A stretch of DNA of 64,000 nt, taken from assembly GCA_963693285.1 (NCBI GenBank), contig OY848926.1, positions 3,704,501 through 3,768,500 of the forward strand. The letters are read 5' to 3'. The DNA is from Xestospongia muta. Taxonomy: Eukaryota > Porifera > Demospongiae > Haplosclerida > Petrosiidae. Position 1 is the first letter of the stretch, and every line of letters begins with the position of its first letter. The notes under the pieces are model-generated. The model was given only the letters and a program-made list of their open reading frames with translations. It was not told the DNA's origin and made no database searches. Made by a program: the position numbers and the translations under genes. This document shows positions 23,129-36,560 of this stretch, one piece after another.

Positions 23129-24157
23129 TCAGGTGCAGCAAGACTTGCAAAATGCTTCATCATTATCATTGATGTACCATGGAAAATCGTAGTAACTACG
23201 AGAGCATTGTGAACAGGTGAACTCAAAAGAAAGCTCGCCTATTTCACCTTGAAGAAGTCTTTCAATAAATAGCCAGGCATTGCCATAGTTCGTCAATGCT
23301 CCATCTTCTTCAATCATTTCCTCTAACTCGTTAGCCAGCTTTAAAATGACTTCTAATCTCCCTGTGCAATCAACAGCCTCTTCAGATAACTCAACAAGTT
23401 CCTCGCATAGTTTAGATGCTTTCATAATCAATTGCTGAATTTGGCGAACTTCAGCTAGTTTGGCATGCTCTTTATCACTTTTAATACGTAGTGAACGTAT
23501 GTTTTGTAGCAATTCTTCAGCATTGTCTTTAGCTTCGTCAATTCTCTCACTTATGTTTTCGATTTCTCTCGTCAAATCTTTTTGCTCGTTACGAAAGCGT
23601 TGAGCGTCTCGAGCAGCATCACTGGCTACCGAAGCGTTGTTTTCAATCAACTCACGAATGCCCCAGTATACAGAATACCCAGGAATCAAGAAGAGTAAAG
23701 GATTCGAGCTTTCTCTCAACTTAGCCTCAGCATTACGCTTTTCTCTCAAGGCGTTTTCTTCTCTCCTCCTTGCTTCTTCAATGTTTTCTTCTTTCTCTCT
23801 CATCAATCTGTCGTAGTATTTATTCTGTTCTTCAAGCTTTTCAATATCCTTTTGAGCTTTTTCTTCAGATCTTTGTAGTTTGTCTATTTCATAAGACATC
23901 CGTGTTTGTTTGTTGATCAACCACTTTTGAAAATTTGCTATTCGTCTCGTCATATCTTTAGCTCGACCAAGTAAAGCTTCACCATTTCGCTTCACTTTCG
24001 CAAGACATTGTGAGGCCTCATGTTGTTTGTTGCGTTGACAAAGGATTAAGGCTTGTCTTGCAGTGCTAACTGTGTCTTTTGCCGTCACTATTGTATCCAG
24101 CTCCATGCCGCGCGGGCCCAGATTCAAAATGCATTTTCTACGCAGCGTGGTAAACAT
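23129..24157 (-). CDS. Intronless coiled-coil protein X', copy 2
   Basis: 342 codons, five residue differences from copy 1 (S8R, C16R, then V to M, G to V and D to N), two of them before the preferred start Met18 (24,106). The hydrophobic mid-segment and both CxxC pairs of the tail are unchanged. Function unknown; see copy 1 at 9760-10,788 for domain layout. Confidence 0.8.
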   Translation of the reverse strand: MFTTLRRKCILNLGPRGMELDTIVTAKDTVSTARQALILCQRNKQHEASQCLAKVKRNGEALLGRAKDMTRRIANFQKWLINKQTRMSYEIDKLQRSEEKAQKDIEKLEEQNKYYDRLMREKEENIEEARRREENALREKRNAEAKLRESSNPLLFLIPGYSVYWGIRELIENNASVASDAARDAQRFRNEQKDLTREIENISERIDEAKDNAEELLQNIRSLRIKSDKEHAKLAEVRQIQQLIMKASKLCEELVELSEEAVDCTGRLEVILKLANELEEMIEEDGALTNYGNAWLFIERLLQGEIGELSFEFTCSQCSRSYYDFPWYINDNDEAFCKSCCT

Positions 24158-24305
24158 ATAAGCTCGACTATATTGAGATACTTCAATGCGAAATTAATAC
24201 ATATAGGGTCTAGGATGTTTAGGTTCCCTAGATAGTTATAAGTATGTCGTTATCGACAACTATAAAAAGGCCACCTAAGACGCTTCTTCGTCCATCTTTT
24301 TCGCA
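24158..24305. promoter_or_regulatory. Bidirectional promoter of X' and Y', copy 2
   Basis: 148-bp gap with the same TATAAAAAGG (24,261-24,270) ahead of the Y' start at 24,306 as in copy 1, with only scattered base changes. Confidence 0.65.
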
Positions 24306-25583
24306 ATGGCAGAAATAGTGGTTTACGTCGATGACGAAAAATTTGAGCTCTACAAACCTCCCCCTGAAGGTACTGAGCTCGTGAAAAATCAAACTGAAGA
24401 TATAGAAAAGCAGGTCAACTATGACCTCATCAGTGCTCAAACCAGCAGTCTTTCCTTAGCTCTTCGCGTTGCATATCTTGGTGTTACCAAATTTCCTCGC
24501 ATTCAAGTTCAAATCAATGCTCTTTCCGTGGACGTTACAAAGCTTTCAGACGAAGCAGTGCGAGTTATGCAGAAATTTCAACGAGCAGCTGCTATAATTA
24601 ATCAATCGTACATCTCTGCTTGCAAGTACATGTCACGAAAGAAAGAGAGATATGCATTGATGGAATTCCAGAATGTCTTCAAGAAAGCAACCGAAATGAA
24701 GGACGCAGTTAACAAGCTTGCTACTGACTTTGGTACGTCTTCAACTAAGGCGCAGAATATTTACGATAAAGTTCAAGGTGAAATTCAAGTTCGTGATGAT
24801 GCTACTGCTGCAGAATCAAAACTTCGAAAAGAAATGGCTGCTATAGAAGGGAACATTGATAAAACAGAAGCTTTATATAATGATGCTTTAATACGAGAGA
24901 ATGAAGCTAGGGATCGTATGGGAAGCATCGGTCGTCGAATTCTCTCAAACATTACAATGACCTTTGTAGGTGGAAGTGACAAGGGAGATTTCGAAAAATG
25001 CAATGCCGAAAGGATGAAATTACAAGATAATTTGCGAGCACTTCGAATTGAACATCAGAAAAAGCTCTTGGCAATGCTGGAAGAGTCAGCAAAATTGAAA
25101 CCTCATGAAGGCACAGAGATCAAGCTGGAGCATAGCACACTGACTGCTTTAGACTGCTGTGTTAAAGGTATGAGGCATTCTCAATCAACTCTATTATCTA
25201 TCTCCGAATTCTGGAAACGTGTGTCTGATATGAATAAAGATTTTAGTCCTGAGCAGATAGAGACACAAATTAAAACAATCAAAGAGGAGGACCCAGACGA
25301 TGCTGAAGCTCGCTATGAGGAGTATAACAGTGATGAATTCAGGAAAAAAATAAAACGACAACAAGCTACCTGGGTTGCTATGGCAGTGGCTAATGCACGT
25401 TGTCTGGATTGCATCAACACTGCCAATCGTGAGCTTCATCTTTTCCTTGGAGAGCATTATGCTCCTGATAAAGCTTTGATCAAGCTTCAAGAGCTCATGG
25501 GTCCGTTTATGGAGCGTACCAAGAATATGGTTGATGCTATGGAAAAAGCCGCAGATTACCCAGCTATTAAGTCCGTTAATTAG
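24306..25583 (+). CDS. Intronless helical protein Y', copy 2
   Basis: 425 codons. About 23 residue differences from copy 1 over the first ~413, plus a shorter C-terminus (the RQPVTAG segment is lost and the end is KSVN). Changes often come in neighbouring pairs (EG to DD near residue 9; QE to KD near 132; TI to KL near 172) and mostly alter charge. The SLALRVAYLG, TFVGGSD and TALDCCVKGM segments are conserved. No frameshift or stop. Confidence 0.8.
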   Translation: MAEIVVYVDDEKFELYKPPPEGTELVKNQTEDIEKQVNYDLISAQTSSLSLALRVAYLGVTKFPRIQVQINALSVDVTKLSDEAVRVMQKFQRAAAIINQSYISACKYMSRKKERYALMEFQNVFKKATEMKDAVNKLATDFGTSSTKAQNIYDKVQGEIQVRDDATAAESKLRKEMAAIEGNIDKTEALYNDALIRENEARDRMGSIGRRILSNITMTFVGGSDKGDFEKCNAERMKLQDNLRALRIEHQKKLLAMLEESAKLKPHEGTEIKLEHSTLTALDCCVKGMRHSQSTLLSISEFWKRVSDMNKDFSPEQIETQIKTIKEEDPDDAEARYEEYNSDEFRKKIKRQQATWVAMAVANARCLDCINTANRELHLFLGEHYAPDKALIKLQELMGPFMERTKNMVDAMEKAADYPAIKSVN

Positions 25584-27144
25584 AAGGAACTTATAGAGAG
25601 CTGCTGGTACCAAAGTAGTAAACTTATATATGATTTAGTTTAGTTATTAGGCTAGGTTATAGGAATTGTGATTTTGTTTTCATTTTATTAATTTTTTCTT
25701 ATGTTAAAATGTGTGATTATATTAATTCAATAACAATTAAAGACTTTCTGCATTCATATATATATATATATATTATATGAAGCGAACACAAGATCTAGAA
25801 AAAAAGGGATATTCAAATTAATTCAGCTCATCACAGAGATTAGATCATGCACAGTAGCTTTTTAGAGATACTATTATAGCTTGATCAATCTATTATGTTA
25901 AAATAAATTTATAATCATACTATTTTCTTGTATGCATACCTAAAAAAAACAAAAGACTTGTAAATTTCAGTGACTATAATAATGTACAACATAGACTTCA
26001 ACATGTAATGAACCATCAATTTAATGATCATGTATTATTATAATTATTATCAAAATATTAGTTCATTTGTCGTCATGTCAATGTAATGGTTTATGTATTT
26101 CTCTTCTCAACCATTGCAAGTTGGATTGCCCTGTTTGCTTAATCCACAAGACAACAATGTAATCAAAATGTACAACGTATGTATTACACATGCTCTTTGT
26201 GCAGTTTAAATTTTGTTGTATATTATATCCCTTTGTTAGTCCTGACATATAGATATGCATTAATTTCTATGTGTATTGTGATTCAGTGAGCAAAATAAAC
26301 TAAATTTCACATGCTATTCAGTGCCACACATAAGTTAGTTATTTTAACTACTCTACTTCAGTGTTAAAATGTTGTAAAAACAGTAGTCTCATCCACAGAT
26401 GCCCACTTGCTTAATGTGAGAAAGGGTGTCTGGTGACTTTAGTCCAGTTCCTTAGATTTGACTATGATGATGTCAGTGAAACATGTTATTACAAATGACA
26501 AAAAGATAGCTGGTTGTAATTGCAAGTTGTGCATTAGAAGGCTGCAGTTTTCATTTCAAAGAATATTAGAAAATAATACCTAGCATCAAATTTTACAGTC
26601 TTTAATACAGGAATTGAGTTGAATGAAGATGGCAAGACTTACGTTTGTAGAAATTGCATAAGATCAGCAGTTGGTTTGCTAATTCCGAGTGCCAAAAATG
26701 AGGTCTTGGTTGTTTCTGAAACTATTTCAAATGAACTACAGCTTAAGTATATGTATCAACATGTTGTTCTCTATTTTGATGGCAAAGTTTGCAATGTCAC
26801 ACCCAAATAGCATTCTGATATTGGTGAGCCATTAATTTTTCACATTAAGTGAATAGACCTGTAGATTTGGGGATGAGAATATAAAAACAACTGGAAAGTA
26901 AGGCTTTTAAATTATATTGTAGGGGCATATAAACAACAAAAAATGATAACACCAGAAATAAATACATACTGTTTATTATCATATTCAAATGTTACTATTC
27001 CCAATAAAGGAGGTTTTAACAATTGTTGCAATGTCACACCTGAACAAATAGCTTATATGTTCAAAGTGATATAGTACATCTTGATTTTGTTAATGAGTTT
27101 GCATGATTATAACAATACCTGTAATAACTTTTGTGGAGTATGTG
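25584..27144. other. Non-coding flank of gene Y', unit 2, with old partial copy of the 2.2-kb repeat
   Basis: 25,600-26,300 parallels the Y flank of unit 1. From about 26,930 to 27,144 the sequence is a diverged copy of part of the 2.2-kb unit that follows. A short frame at 26,619-26,810 contains one CxxC (KTYVCRNC) after a possible AG acceptor; I could not connect it to any other exon. Confidence 0.45.
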
Positions 27145-30100
27145 AAAAGATATTTGGACAACTGGAAAGCTATATATATGGAGAAATCTTTATAGTTGTC
27201 TTTGATAACTATATACAATTGATATTTATTTGGCATATCAATTATCTGAAACAGTTTATTAACAATTAAGAATATGAGGCTCAAACTGCAACCTAATTTG
27301 TTAAAGACATTGTACGGGCATATAAACAATAAAAATGATAACACTAGAAATACATACTGTTTATTATCATATTCAAATGTTACTATTCCCAATAAAGGAG
27401 ATTTTAACAATTGTTGTCACATCTGAACAAACAGTTTATATGCTCAAAGTGATATAGTAAGTGCTTATGTAAACATACATGTAGTACATAGTAATGATAT
27501 AGTGTGTATGGAACGTGTCCAATGACCTTAAAAAGTCATGCATCAAATTAAGCATGTGATTGTGTAGATATGTACTGATAATGGTACAGGTGAGAGCCCT
27601 GAAACATGTTACAGCTGTAGTACATGATATGCAGTTCACTTAGGTCATCATGTGTTCCAGGCACTGTTACACATGCTCATGTAATTCATGGATATAGTGT
27701 TGTCTACTGAAGTCATTTTATTGCATCTTGATTTTGTTAATAAGTTTACATGATTATAACAATACCTGTAATAAGTTTTGTGAAGTATGTGAACTTTCTT
27801 TATCAAGGTTTTCCTTCTTTGTTAATTCTGTCTTATATAAAACTCCCTAAATTTAGTTACATACTGTCTAGACAGCTAATGGAGTTATAAAACTAACATC
27901 AAAGTGTAAATATATTTTTACACTGGCAGTGATGTTCGGAATATCAATGATCAATCAATCAAGAATTATTAATAATGGATCTGCACATTTCATATACTTT
28001 TATGATTTATGTACTAAATGACATTTAACACTTTGCCTTTGTATATTATTTATTTATGTATACATAAGTTTAAATAGAACAACTCTCCCTCAATTAGTTT
28101 TCTATCTATATACACAACCACCTTTGATTTTGTACTAAATTACTTTTGAGAAAGCCTAATCTGATATTTACTTCATTATTTAGTCCTTATAGGGTAATAC
28201 AATTAATTATATTATAAGTATGTATATATATAATTGGTTATGACAAGGATTTAGTTTTAATATTTTGTGCAATACAATGATAACTCCATTGAAAAGCTCA
28301 ATTGTTCATGCTAAAATGAAAGTGTAATATAATTTGTAGTATAAGTTCTGTATTACAACAATAAAATAATGTCTTGATATTGTTACAATATAATCTATGC
28401 TATAACAATGCTTATAACAACTGTTTGGCCTCTTGTGGTGCATGTGAGTATGTTTGTCAGGCCTCTTCCTCCTTTCTTCCTTCTTCAAGAAAATCCCTTA
28501 CCTAATTATATAATGGTGTCACAACTGAGTAATGGCATCTATAGAAGAATAATGCACAACTGTTTGACTTATTGTGTAGACATGAATGATGCTTGTGGGG
28601 CCATTTTTTCATTAATTCTTTCTTCAATAAAGTCCTGACATAATTAATTTACTTATTTCATTCAGCTGTGACACCATTATCCAATCAATCATGCACGATA
28701 CACTATACAAAATTTCTTCATCTGTATTAAGAAAAAAATATTGATCCTCCTCTCAAGTTTTAAAACCAATAATCTTATAGTATGTCAGTATGCACATAAG
28801 ATTTAGTATAAGCACTGATATACTTTATCTGGAATTGATATTAAAGTATATGAAAATATTAAATACCATTACATTAGAAGCCTAATTTTGAAACAAACAT
28901 ATTAGTATTTTACAAGTGATGAAAATTTATTGAAGTAATGTTGTTTGTTACACATGTATGCTGAATCCAAAATTAAGAAAAAATATTATGATGACTTAAA
29001 TATAATCATAGTGTATATGTATATCTGAAAAACTAACAATTTCACAAAAGACTCAGAATTTTCTAAAAATATCAGTGACTGAATATGCCCGGATTACAAC
29101 ATAGACTTGTACATCTATGATAAACAATTAATAAAAATGACCATATCAATAGTTTACTTTGTAATGTTATATAATGTCTAGGTCTAAAGAAAAGAGTAAT
29201 GTATTTCTCTTCTAAACCATAATTGTACATTGGATTGCTTTGTTTGCTCAATCCATAACACACTAAATGTAACCAAAATGTACAACATATATACATCAAT
29301 ATTATTTTTCAACAATTAATTTCTATAGTGAAATGTATATGCATAAAAGATATTTGGACAACTGGAAAGCTATATATATGGAGAAATCTTTATAGTTGTC
29401 TTTGATAACTATATACAATTGATATTTATTTGGCATATCAATTATCTGAAACAGTTTATTAACAATTAAGAATATGAGGCTCAAACTGCAACCTAATTTG
29501 TTAAAGACATTGTACGGGCATATAAACAATAAAAATGATAACACTAGAAATACATACTGTTTATTATCATATTCAAATGTTACTATTCCCAATAAAGGAG
29601 ATTTTAACAATTGTTGTCACATCTGAACAAACAGTTTATATGCTCAAAGTGATATAGTAAGTGCTTATGTAAACATACATGTAGTACATAGTAATGATAT
29701 AGTGTGTATGGAACGTGTCCAATGACCTTAAAAAGTCATGCATCAAATTAAGCATGTGATTGTGTAGATATGTACTGATAATGGTACAGGTGAGAGCCCT
29801 GAAACATGTTACAGCTGTAGTACATGATATGCAGTTCACTTAGGTCATCATGTGTTCCAGGCACTGTTACACATGCTCATGTAATTCATGGATATAGTGT
29901 TGTCTACTGAAGTCATTTTATTGCATCTTGATTTTGTTAATAAGTTTACATGATTATAACAATACCTGTAATAAGTTTTGTGAAGTATGTGAACTTTCTT
30001 TATCAAGGTTTTCCTACTTTGTTAATTCTGTCTTATATAAAACTCCCTAAATTTAGTTACATACTTACATAGTATCTGTTACTTAAGCTGTCTAGACAGC

Positions 30101-33100
30101 TAATGGAGTTATAAAACTAACATCAAAGTGTAAATATATTTTTACACTGGCAGTGATGTTCGGAATATCAATGATCAATCAATCAATCAAGAATTATTAA
30201 TAATGGATCTGCACATTTCATATACTTTTATGATTTATGTACTAAATGACATTTAACACTTTGCCTTTGTATATTATTTATTTATGTATACATAAGTTTA
30301 AATAGAACAACTCTCCTTCAATTAGTTTTCTATCTATATACACAACCACCTTTGATTTTGTACTAAATTACTTTTGAGAAAGCCTAATCTGATATTTACT
30401 TCATTATTTAGTCCTTATAGGGTAATACAATTAATTATATTATAAGTATGTATATATATAATTGGTTATGACAAGGATTTAGTTTTAATATTTTGTGTAA
30501 TACAATGATAACTCCATACAAAAGCTCAATTGTTCATGCTAAAATGAAAGTGTAATATAACTTGTAGTATAAGTTCTGTATTACAACAATAAAATAATGT
30601 CTTGATATTGTTATAATATAATCTATGCTATAACAATGCTTATAACAACTGTTTGGCCTCTTGTGGTGCATGTGAGTATGTTTGTCAGGCCTCTTCCTCC
30701 TTTCTTCCTTCTTCAAGAAAATCCCTTACCTAATTATATAATGGTGTCACAACTGAGTAATGGCATCTATAGAAGAATAATGCACAACTGTTTGACTTAT
30801 TGTGTAGACATGAATGATGCTTGTGGGGCCATTTTTTCATTAATTCTTTCTTCAATAAAGTCCTGACATAATTAATTTACTTATTTCATTCAGCTGTGAC
30901 ACCATTATCCAATCAATCATGCACGATACACTATACAAAATTTCTTCATCTGTATTAAGAAAAAAATATTGATCCTCCTCTCAAGTTTTAAAACCAATAA
31001 TCTTATAGTATGTCAGTATGCACATAAGATTTAGTATAAGCACTGATATACTTTATCTGGAATTGATATTAAGGTATATGAAAATATTAAATACCATTAC
31101 ATTAGAAGCCTAATTTTGAAACAAACATATTAGTATTTTTCAAGTGATGAAAATTTATTGAAGTAATGTTGTTTGTTACACATGTATGCTGAATCCAAAA
31201 TTAAGAAAAAATATTATGATGACTTAAATATAATCATAGTGTATATGTATATCTGAAAAACTAACAATTTCACAAAAGACTCAGAATTTTCTAAAAATAT
31301 CAGTGACTGAACATGCCCGGATTACAACATAGACTTGTACATCTATGATAAACAATTAATAAAAATGACCATATCAATAGTTTACTTTGTAATGTTATAT
31401 AATGTCTAGGTCCGAAGAAAAGAGTAATGTATTTCTCTTCTAAACCATAATTGTACATTGGATTGCTTTGTTTGCTCAATCCATAACACACTAAATGTAA
31501 CCAAAATGTACAACATATATACATCAATATTATTTTTCAACAATTAATTTCTATAGTGAAATGTATATGCATAAAAGATATTTGGACAACTGGAAAGCTA
31601 TATATATGGAGAAATCTTTATAGTTGTCTTTGATAACTATATACAATTGATATTTATTTGGCATATCAATTATCTGAAACAGTTTATTAACAATTAAGAA
31701 TATGAGGCTCAAACTGCAACCTAATTTGTTAAAGACATTGTACGGGCATATAAACAATAAAAATGATAACACTAGAAATACATACTGTTTATTATCATAT
31801 TCAAATGTTACTATTCCCAATAAAGGAGATTTTAACAATTGTTGTCACATCTGAACAAACAGTTTATATGCTCAAAGTGATATATATAGTAAGTGCTTAT
31901 GTAAACATACATGTAGTACATAGTAATGATATAGTGTGTATGGAACGTGTCCAATGACCTTAAAAAGTCATGCATCAAATTAAGCATGTGATTGTGTAGA
32001 TATGTACTGATAATGGTACAGGTGAGAGCCCTGAAACATGTTACAGCTGTAGTACATGATATGCAGTTCACTTAGGTCATCATGTGTTCCAGGCACTGTT
32101 ACACATGCTCATGTAATTCATGGATATAGTGTTGTCTACTGAAGTCATTTTATTGCATCTTGATTTTGTTAATAAGTTTACATGATTATAACAATACCTG
32201 TAATAAGTTTTGTGAAGTATGTGAACTTTCTTTATCAAGGTTTTCCTTCTTTGTTAATTCTGTCTTATATAAAACTCCCTAAATTTAGTTACATACTTAC
32301 ATAGTATCTGTTACTTAAGCTGTCTAGACAGCTAATGGAGTTATAAAACTAACATCAAAGTGTAAATATATTTTTACACTGGCAGTGATGTTCGGAATAT
32401 CAATGATCAATCAATCAAGAATTATTAATAATGGATCTGCACATTTCATATACTTTTATGATTTATGTACTAAATGACATTTAACACTTTGCCTTTGTAT
32501 ATTATTTATTTATGTATACATAAGTTTAAATAGAACAACTCTCCCTCAATTAGTTTTCTATCTATATACACAACCACCTTTGATTTTGTACTAAATTAGT
32601 TTTGAGAAAGCCTAATATGATATTTACTTCATTATTTAGTCCTTATAGGGTAATACAATTAATTATATTATAAGCATGTATATATATAATTGGTTATGAC
32701 AAGGATTTAGTTTTAATATTTTGTGTAATACAATGATAACTCCATTGAAAAGCTCAATTGTTCATGCTAAAATGAAAGTGTAATATAATTTGTAGTATAA
32801 GTTCTGTATTACAACAATAAAATAATGTCTTGATATTGTTATAATATAATCTATGCTATAACAATGCTTATAACAACTGTTTGGCCTCTTGTGGTGCATG
32901 TGAGTATGTTTGTCAGGCCTCTTCCTCCTTTCTTCCTTCTTCAAGAAAATCCCCTACCTAAATATATAATGGTGTCACGACTGAGTAATGGCATCTATAG
33001 AAGAATAATGCACAACTGTTTGACTTATTGTGTAGACATAAATGATGCTTGTGGGGCCATTTTTTCATTAATTCTTTCTTCAATAAAGTCCTGACATAAT

Positions 33101-36100
33101 TAATTTACTTATTTCATTCAGCTGTGACACCATTATCCAATCAATCATGCACAATACACTATACAAAATTTCTTCATCTGTATTAAGAAAAAAATATTGA
33201 TCCTCCTCTCAAGTTTTAAAACCAATAATCTTATAGTATGTCAGTATGCACATAAGATTTAGTATAAGCACTGATATACTTTATCTGGAATTGATATTAA
33301 AGTATATGAAATATTAAATACCATTACATTAAAAGCCTAATTTTGAAACAAACATATTAGTATTTTACAAGTGATGAAAATTTATTGAAGTAATGTTGTT
33401 TGTTACACATGTATGCTGAATCCAAAATTAAGAAAAAATATTATGATGACTTAAATATAATCATAGTGTATATGTATATCTGAAAAACTAACAATTTCAC
33501 AAAAGACTCAGAATTTTCTAAAAATATCAGTGACTGAACATGCCCGGATTACAACATAGACTTGTACATCTATGATAAACAATTAATAAAAATGATCATA
33601 TCAATAGTTTATTTTGTAATGTTATATAATGTCTAGGTCCGAAGAAAAGAGTAATGTATTTCTCTTCTAAACCATAATTGTACATTGGATTGCTTTGTTT
33701 GCTCAATCCATAACACACTAAATGTAACCAAAATGTACAACATATATACATCAATATTATTTTTCAACAATTAATTTCTATAATGAAATGTATATGCATA
33801 AAAGATATTTGGACAACTGGAAAGCTATATATATGGAGAAATCTTTATAGTTGTCTTTGATAACTATATACAATTAATATTTATTTGGCATATCAATTAT
33901 CTGAAACAGTTTATTAACAATTAAGAATATGAGGCTCAAACTGCAACCTAATTTGTTAAAGACATTGTACGGGCATATAAACAACAAAAATGATAACACT
34001 AGAAATACATACTGTTTATTATCATATTCAAATGTTACTATTCCCAATAAAGGAGATTTTAACAATTGTTCTCACATCTAAACAAACAGTTTATATGCTC
34101 AAAGTGATATAGTAAGTGCTTATGTAAACATACATGTAGTACATAGTAATGATATAGTGTGTATGGAACGTGTCCAATGACCTTAAACAGTCATGCATCA
34201 AATTAAACATGTGATTGTGTAGATATGTACTGATAATGGTACAGGTGAGAGCCCTGAAACATGTTACAGCTGTAGTACATGACATGCAGTTCACTTAGGT
34301 CATCATGTGTTGCAGGCACTGTTACACATGCTCATGTAATTCATGGATATAGTGTTGTCTACTGAAGTCATTTTATTGCATCTTGATTTTGTTAATAAGT
34401 TTACATGATTATAACAATACCTGTAATAAGTTTTGTGAAGTATGTGAACTTTTTTATCAAGGTTTTCCTACTTTGTTAATTCTGTCTTATATAAAACTCC
34501 CTAATAAATTTAGTTACATACTTACATAGTATCTGTTACTTAAGCTGTCTAGACAGCTAATGAAGTTATAAAACTAACATCAAAGTGTAAATATATTTCT
34601 ACACTGGAAGTGATGTTTGGAATATCAATGATCAATCAATCAAGAATTAATAATAATGGATCTGCACATTTCATATACTTTTATGATTTATGTACTAAAT
34701 GACATTTAACACTCTGCCTTTGTATATTATTTATTTATGTATGCATAAGTTTAATAGAACAACTCTCCCTCAATTAGTTTTCTATCTATATACACAACCA
34801 CCTTTGATTTTGTACTAAATTAGTTTTGAGAAAGCCTAATCTGATATTCACTTCATTATTTAGTCCTTATAGGATAATAAAATTAATTATATTATAAACA
34901 TGTATATATATAATTGGTTATGACAAGGATTTAGTTTTAATATTTTGTGTAATACAATGATAACTCCATTGAAAAGCTCAATTGTTCATGCTAAAATGAA
35001 AGTGTAATATAATTTGTAGTATAAGTTCTGTATTACAACAATAAAATAATGTCTTGATATTGTTATAATATAATCTATGCTATAACAATACTTATAACAA
35101 CTGTTTGGCCTCTTGTGGTGCATGTGAGTATGTTTGTCAGGCCTCTTCCTCCTTTCTTCCTTCTTCAAGAAAATCCCCTACCTAAATATATAATGGTGTC
35201 ACGACTGAGTAATGGCATCTATAGAAGAATAATGCACAACTGTTTGACTTATTGTGTAGACATGAATGATGCTTGTGGGGCCATTTTTTCATTAATTCTT
35301 TCTTCAATAAAGCCTGACATAATTAATTTACTTATTTCATTCAGCTGTGACACCATTATCCAATCAATCATGCACAATACACTATACAAAATTTCTTCAT
35401 CTGTATTAAGAAAAAAATATTGATCCTCCTCTCAAGTTTTAAAACCAATAATCTTATAGTATGTCAGTATGCACATAAGATTTAGTATAAGCACTGATAT
35501 ACTTTATCTGGAATTGATATTAAAGTATATGAAAATATTAAATACCATTACATTAGAAGCCTAATTTTGAAACAAACATATTAGTATTTTACAAGTGATG
35601 AAAATTTATTGAAGTAATGTTGTTTGTTACACATGTATGCTGAATCCAAAATTAAGAAAAAATATTATGATGACTTAAATATAATCATAGTGTATATGTA
35701 TATCTGAAAAACTAACAATTTCACAAAAGACTCAGAATTTTCTAAAAATATCAGTGACTGAACATGCCCGGATTACAACATAGACTTGTACATCTATGAT
35801 AAACAATTAATAAAAATGATCATATCAATAGTTTACTTTGTAATGTTATATAATGTCTAGGTCTGAAGAAAAGAGTAATGTATTTCTCTTCTAAACCATA
35901 ATTGTACATTGGATTGCTTTGTTTGCTCAATCCATAACACACTAAATGTAACCAAAATGTACAACATATATACATCAATATTATTTTTCAACAATTAATT
36001 TCTATAGTGAAATGTATATGCATAAAAGATATTTGGACAACTGGAAAGCTATATATATGGAGAAATCTTTATAGTTGTCTTTGATAACTATATACAATTA

Positions 36101-36560
36101 ATATTTATTTGGCATATCAATTATCTGAAACAGTTTATTAACAATTAAGAATATGAGGCTCAAACTGCAACCTAATTTGTTAAAGACATTGTACGGGCAT
36201 ATAAACAATAAAAATGATAACACTAGAAATACATACTGTTTATTATCATATTCAAATGTTACTATTCCCAATAAAGGAGATTTTAACAATTGTTCTCACA
36301 TCTAAACAAACAGTTTATATGCTCAAAGTGATATAGTAAGTGCTTATGTAAACATACATGTAGTACATAGTAATGATATAGTGTGTATGGAACGTGTCCA
36401 ATGACCTTAAACAGTCATGCATCAAATTAAACATGTGATTGTGTAGATATGTACTGATAATGGTACAGGTGAGAGCCCTGAAACATGTTACAGCTGTAAT
36501 ACATGACATGCAGTTCACTTAGGTCATCATGTGTTGCAGGGACTGTTACACATGCTCATG
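27145..36560. repeat. 2.2-kb tandem repeat array, four full units plus a partial
   Basis: The sequence AAAAGATATTTGGACAAC recurs at 27,145, 29,345, 31,573, 33,800 and 36,024, giving units of 2200, 2228, 2227 and 2224 bp. Units are nearly identical. The first lacks 27 bp present in the others near 27,868, and units 3-5 share small variants, such as acatAAATg or CACGACTGAG, that order them. The fifth breaks off near 36,560. Repeated short frames of 60-102 codons inside each unit follow from this identity and are not evidence of genes. No transposase or reverse transcriptase is visible. Confidence 0.95.

Noticed and set aside
26619..26810. 63-codon frame with one CxxC after a possible acceptor
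   Set aside because: A single Cys pair and one acceptor are too little; no partner exon and no family recognised.
27436..36518. Recurring 60-102-codon frames in every 2.2-kb unit
   Set aside because: They recur because the DNA is nearly identical, not because the proteins are conserved; composition is AT-driven (Ile, Tyr, Cys), and no splice or start context supports them.
27145..36560. CRISPR-like or satellite array with spacers
   Set aside because: Units are contiguous 2.2-kb repeats with no unique spacers, and the genome is eukaryotic.
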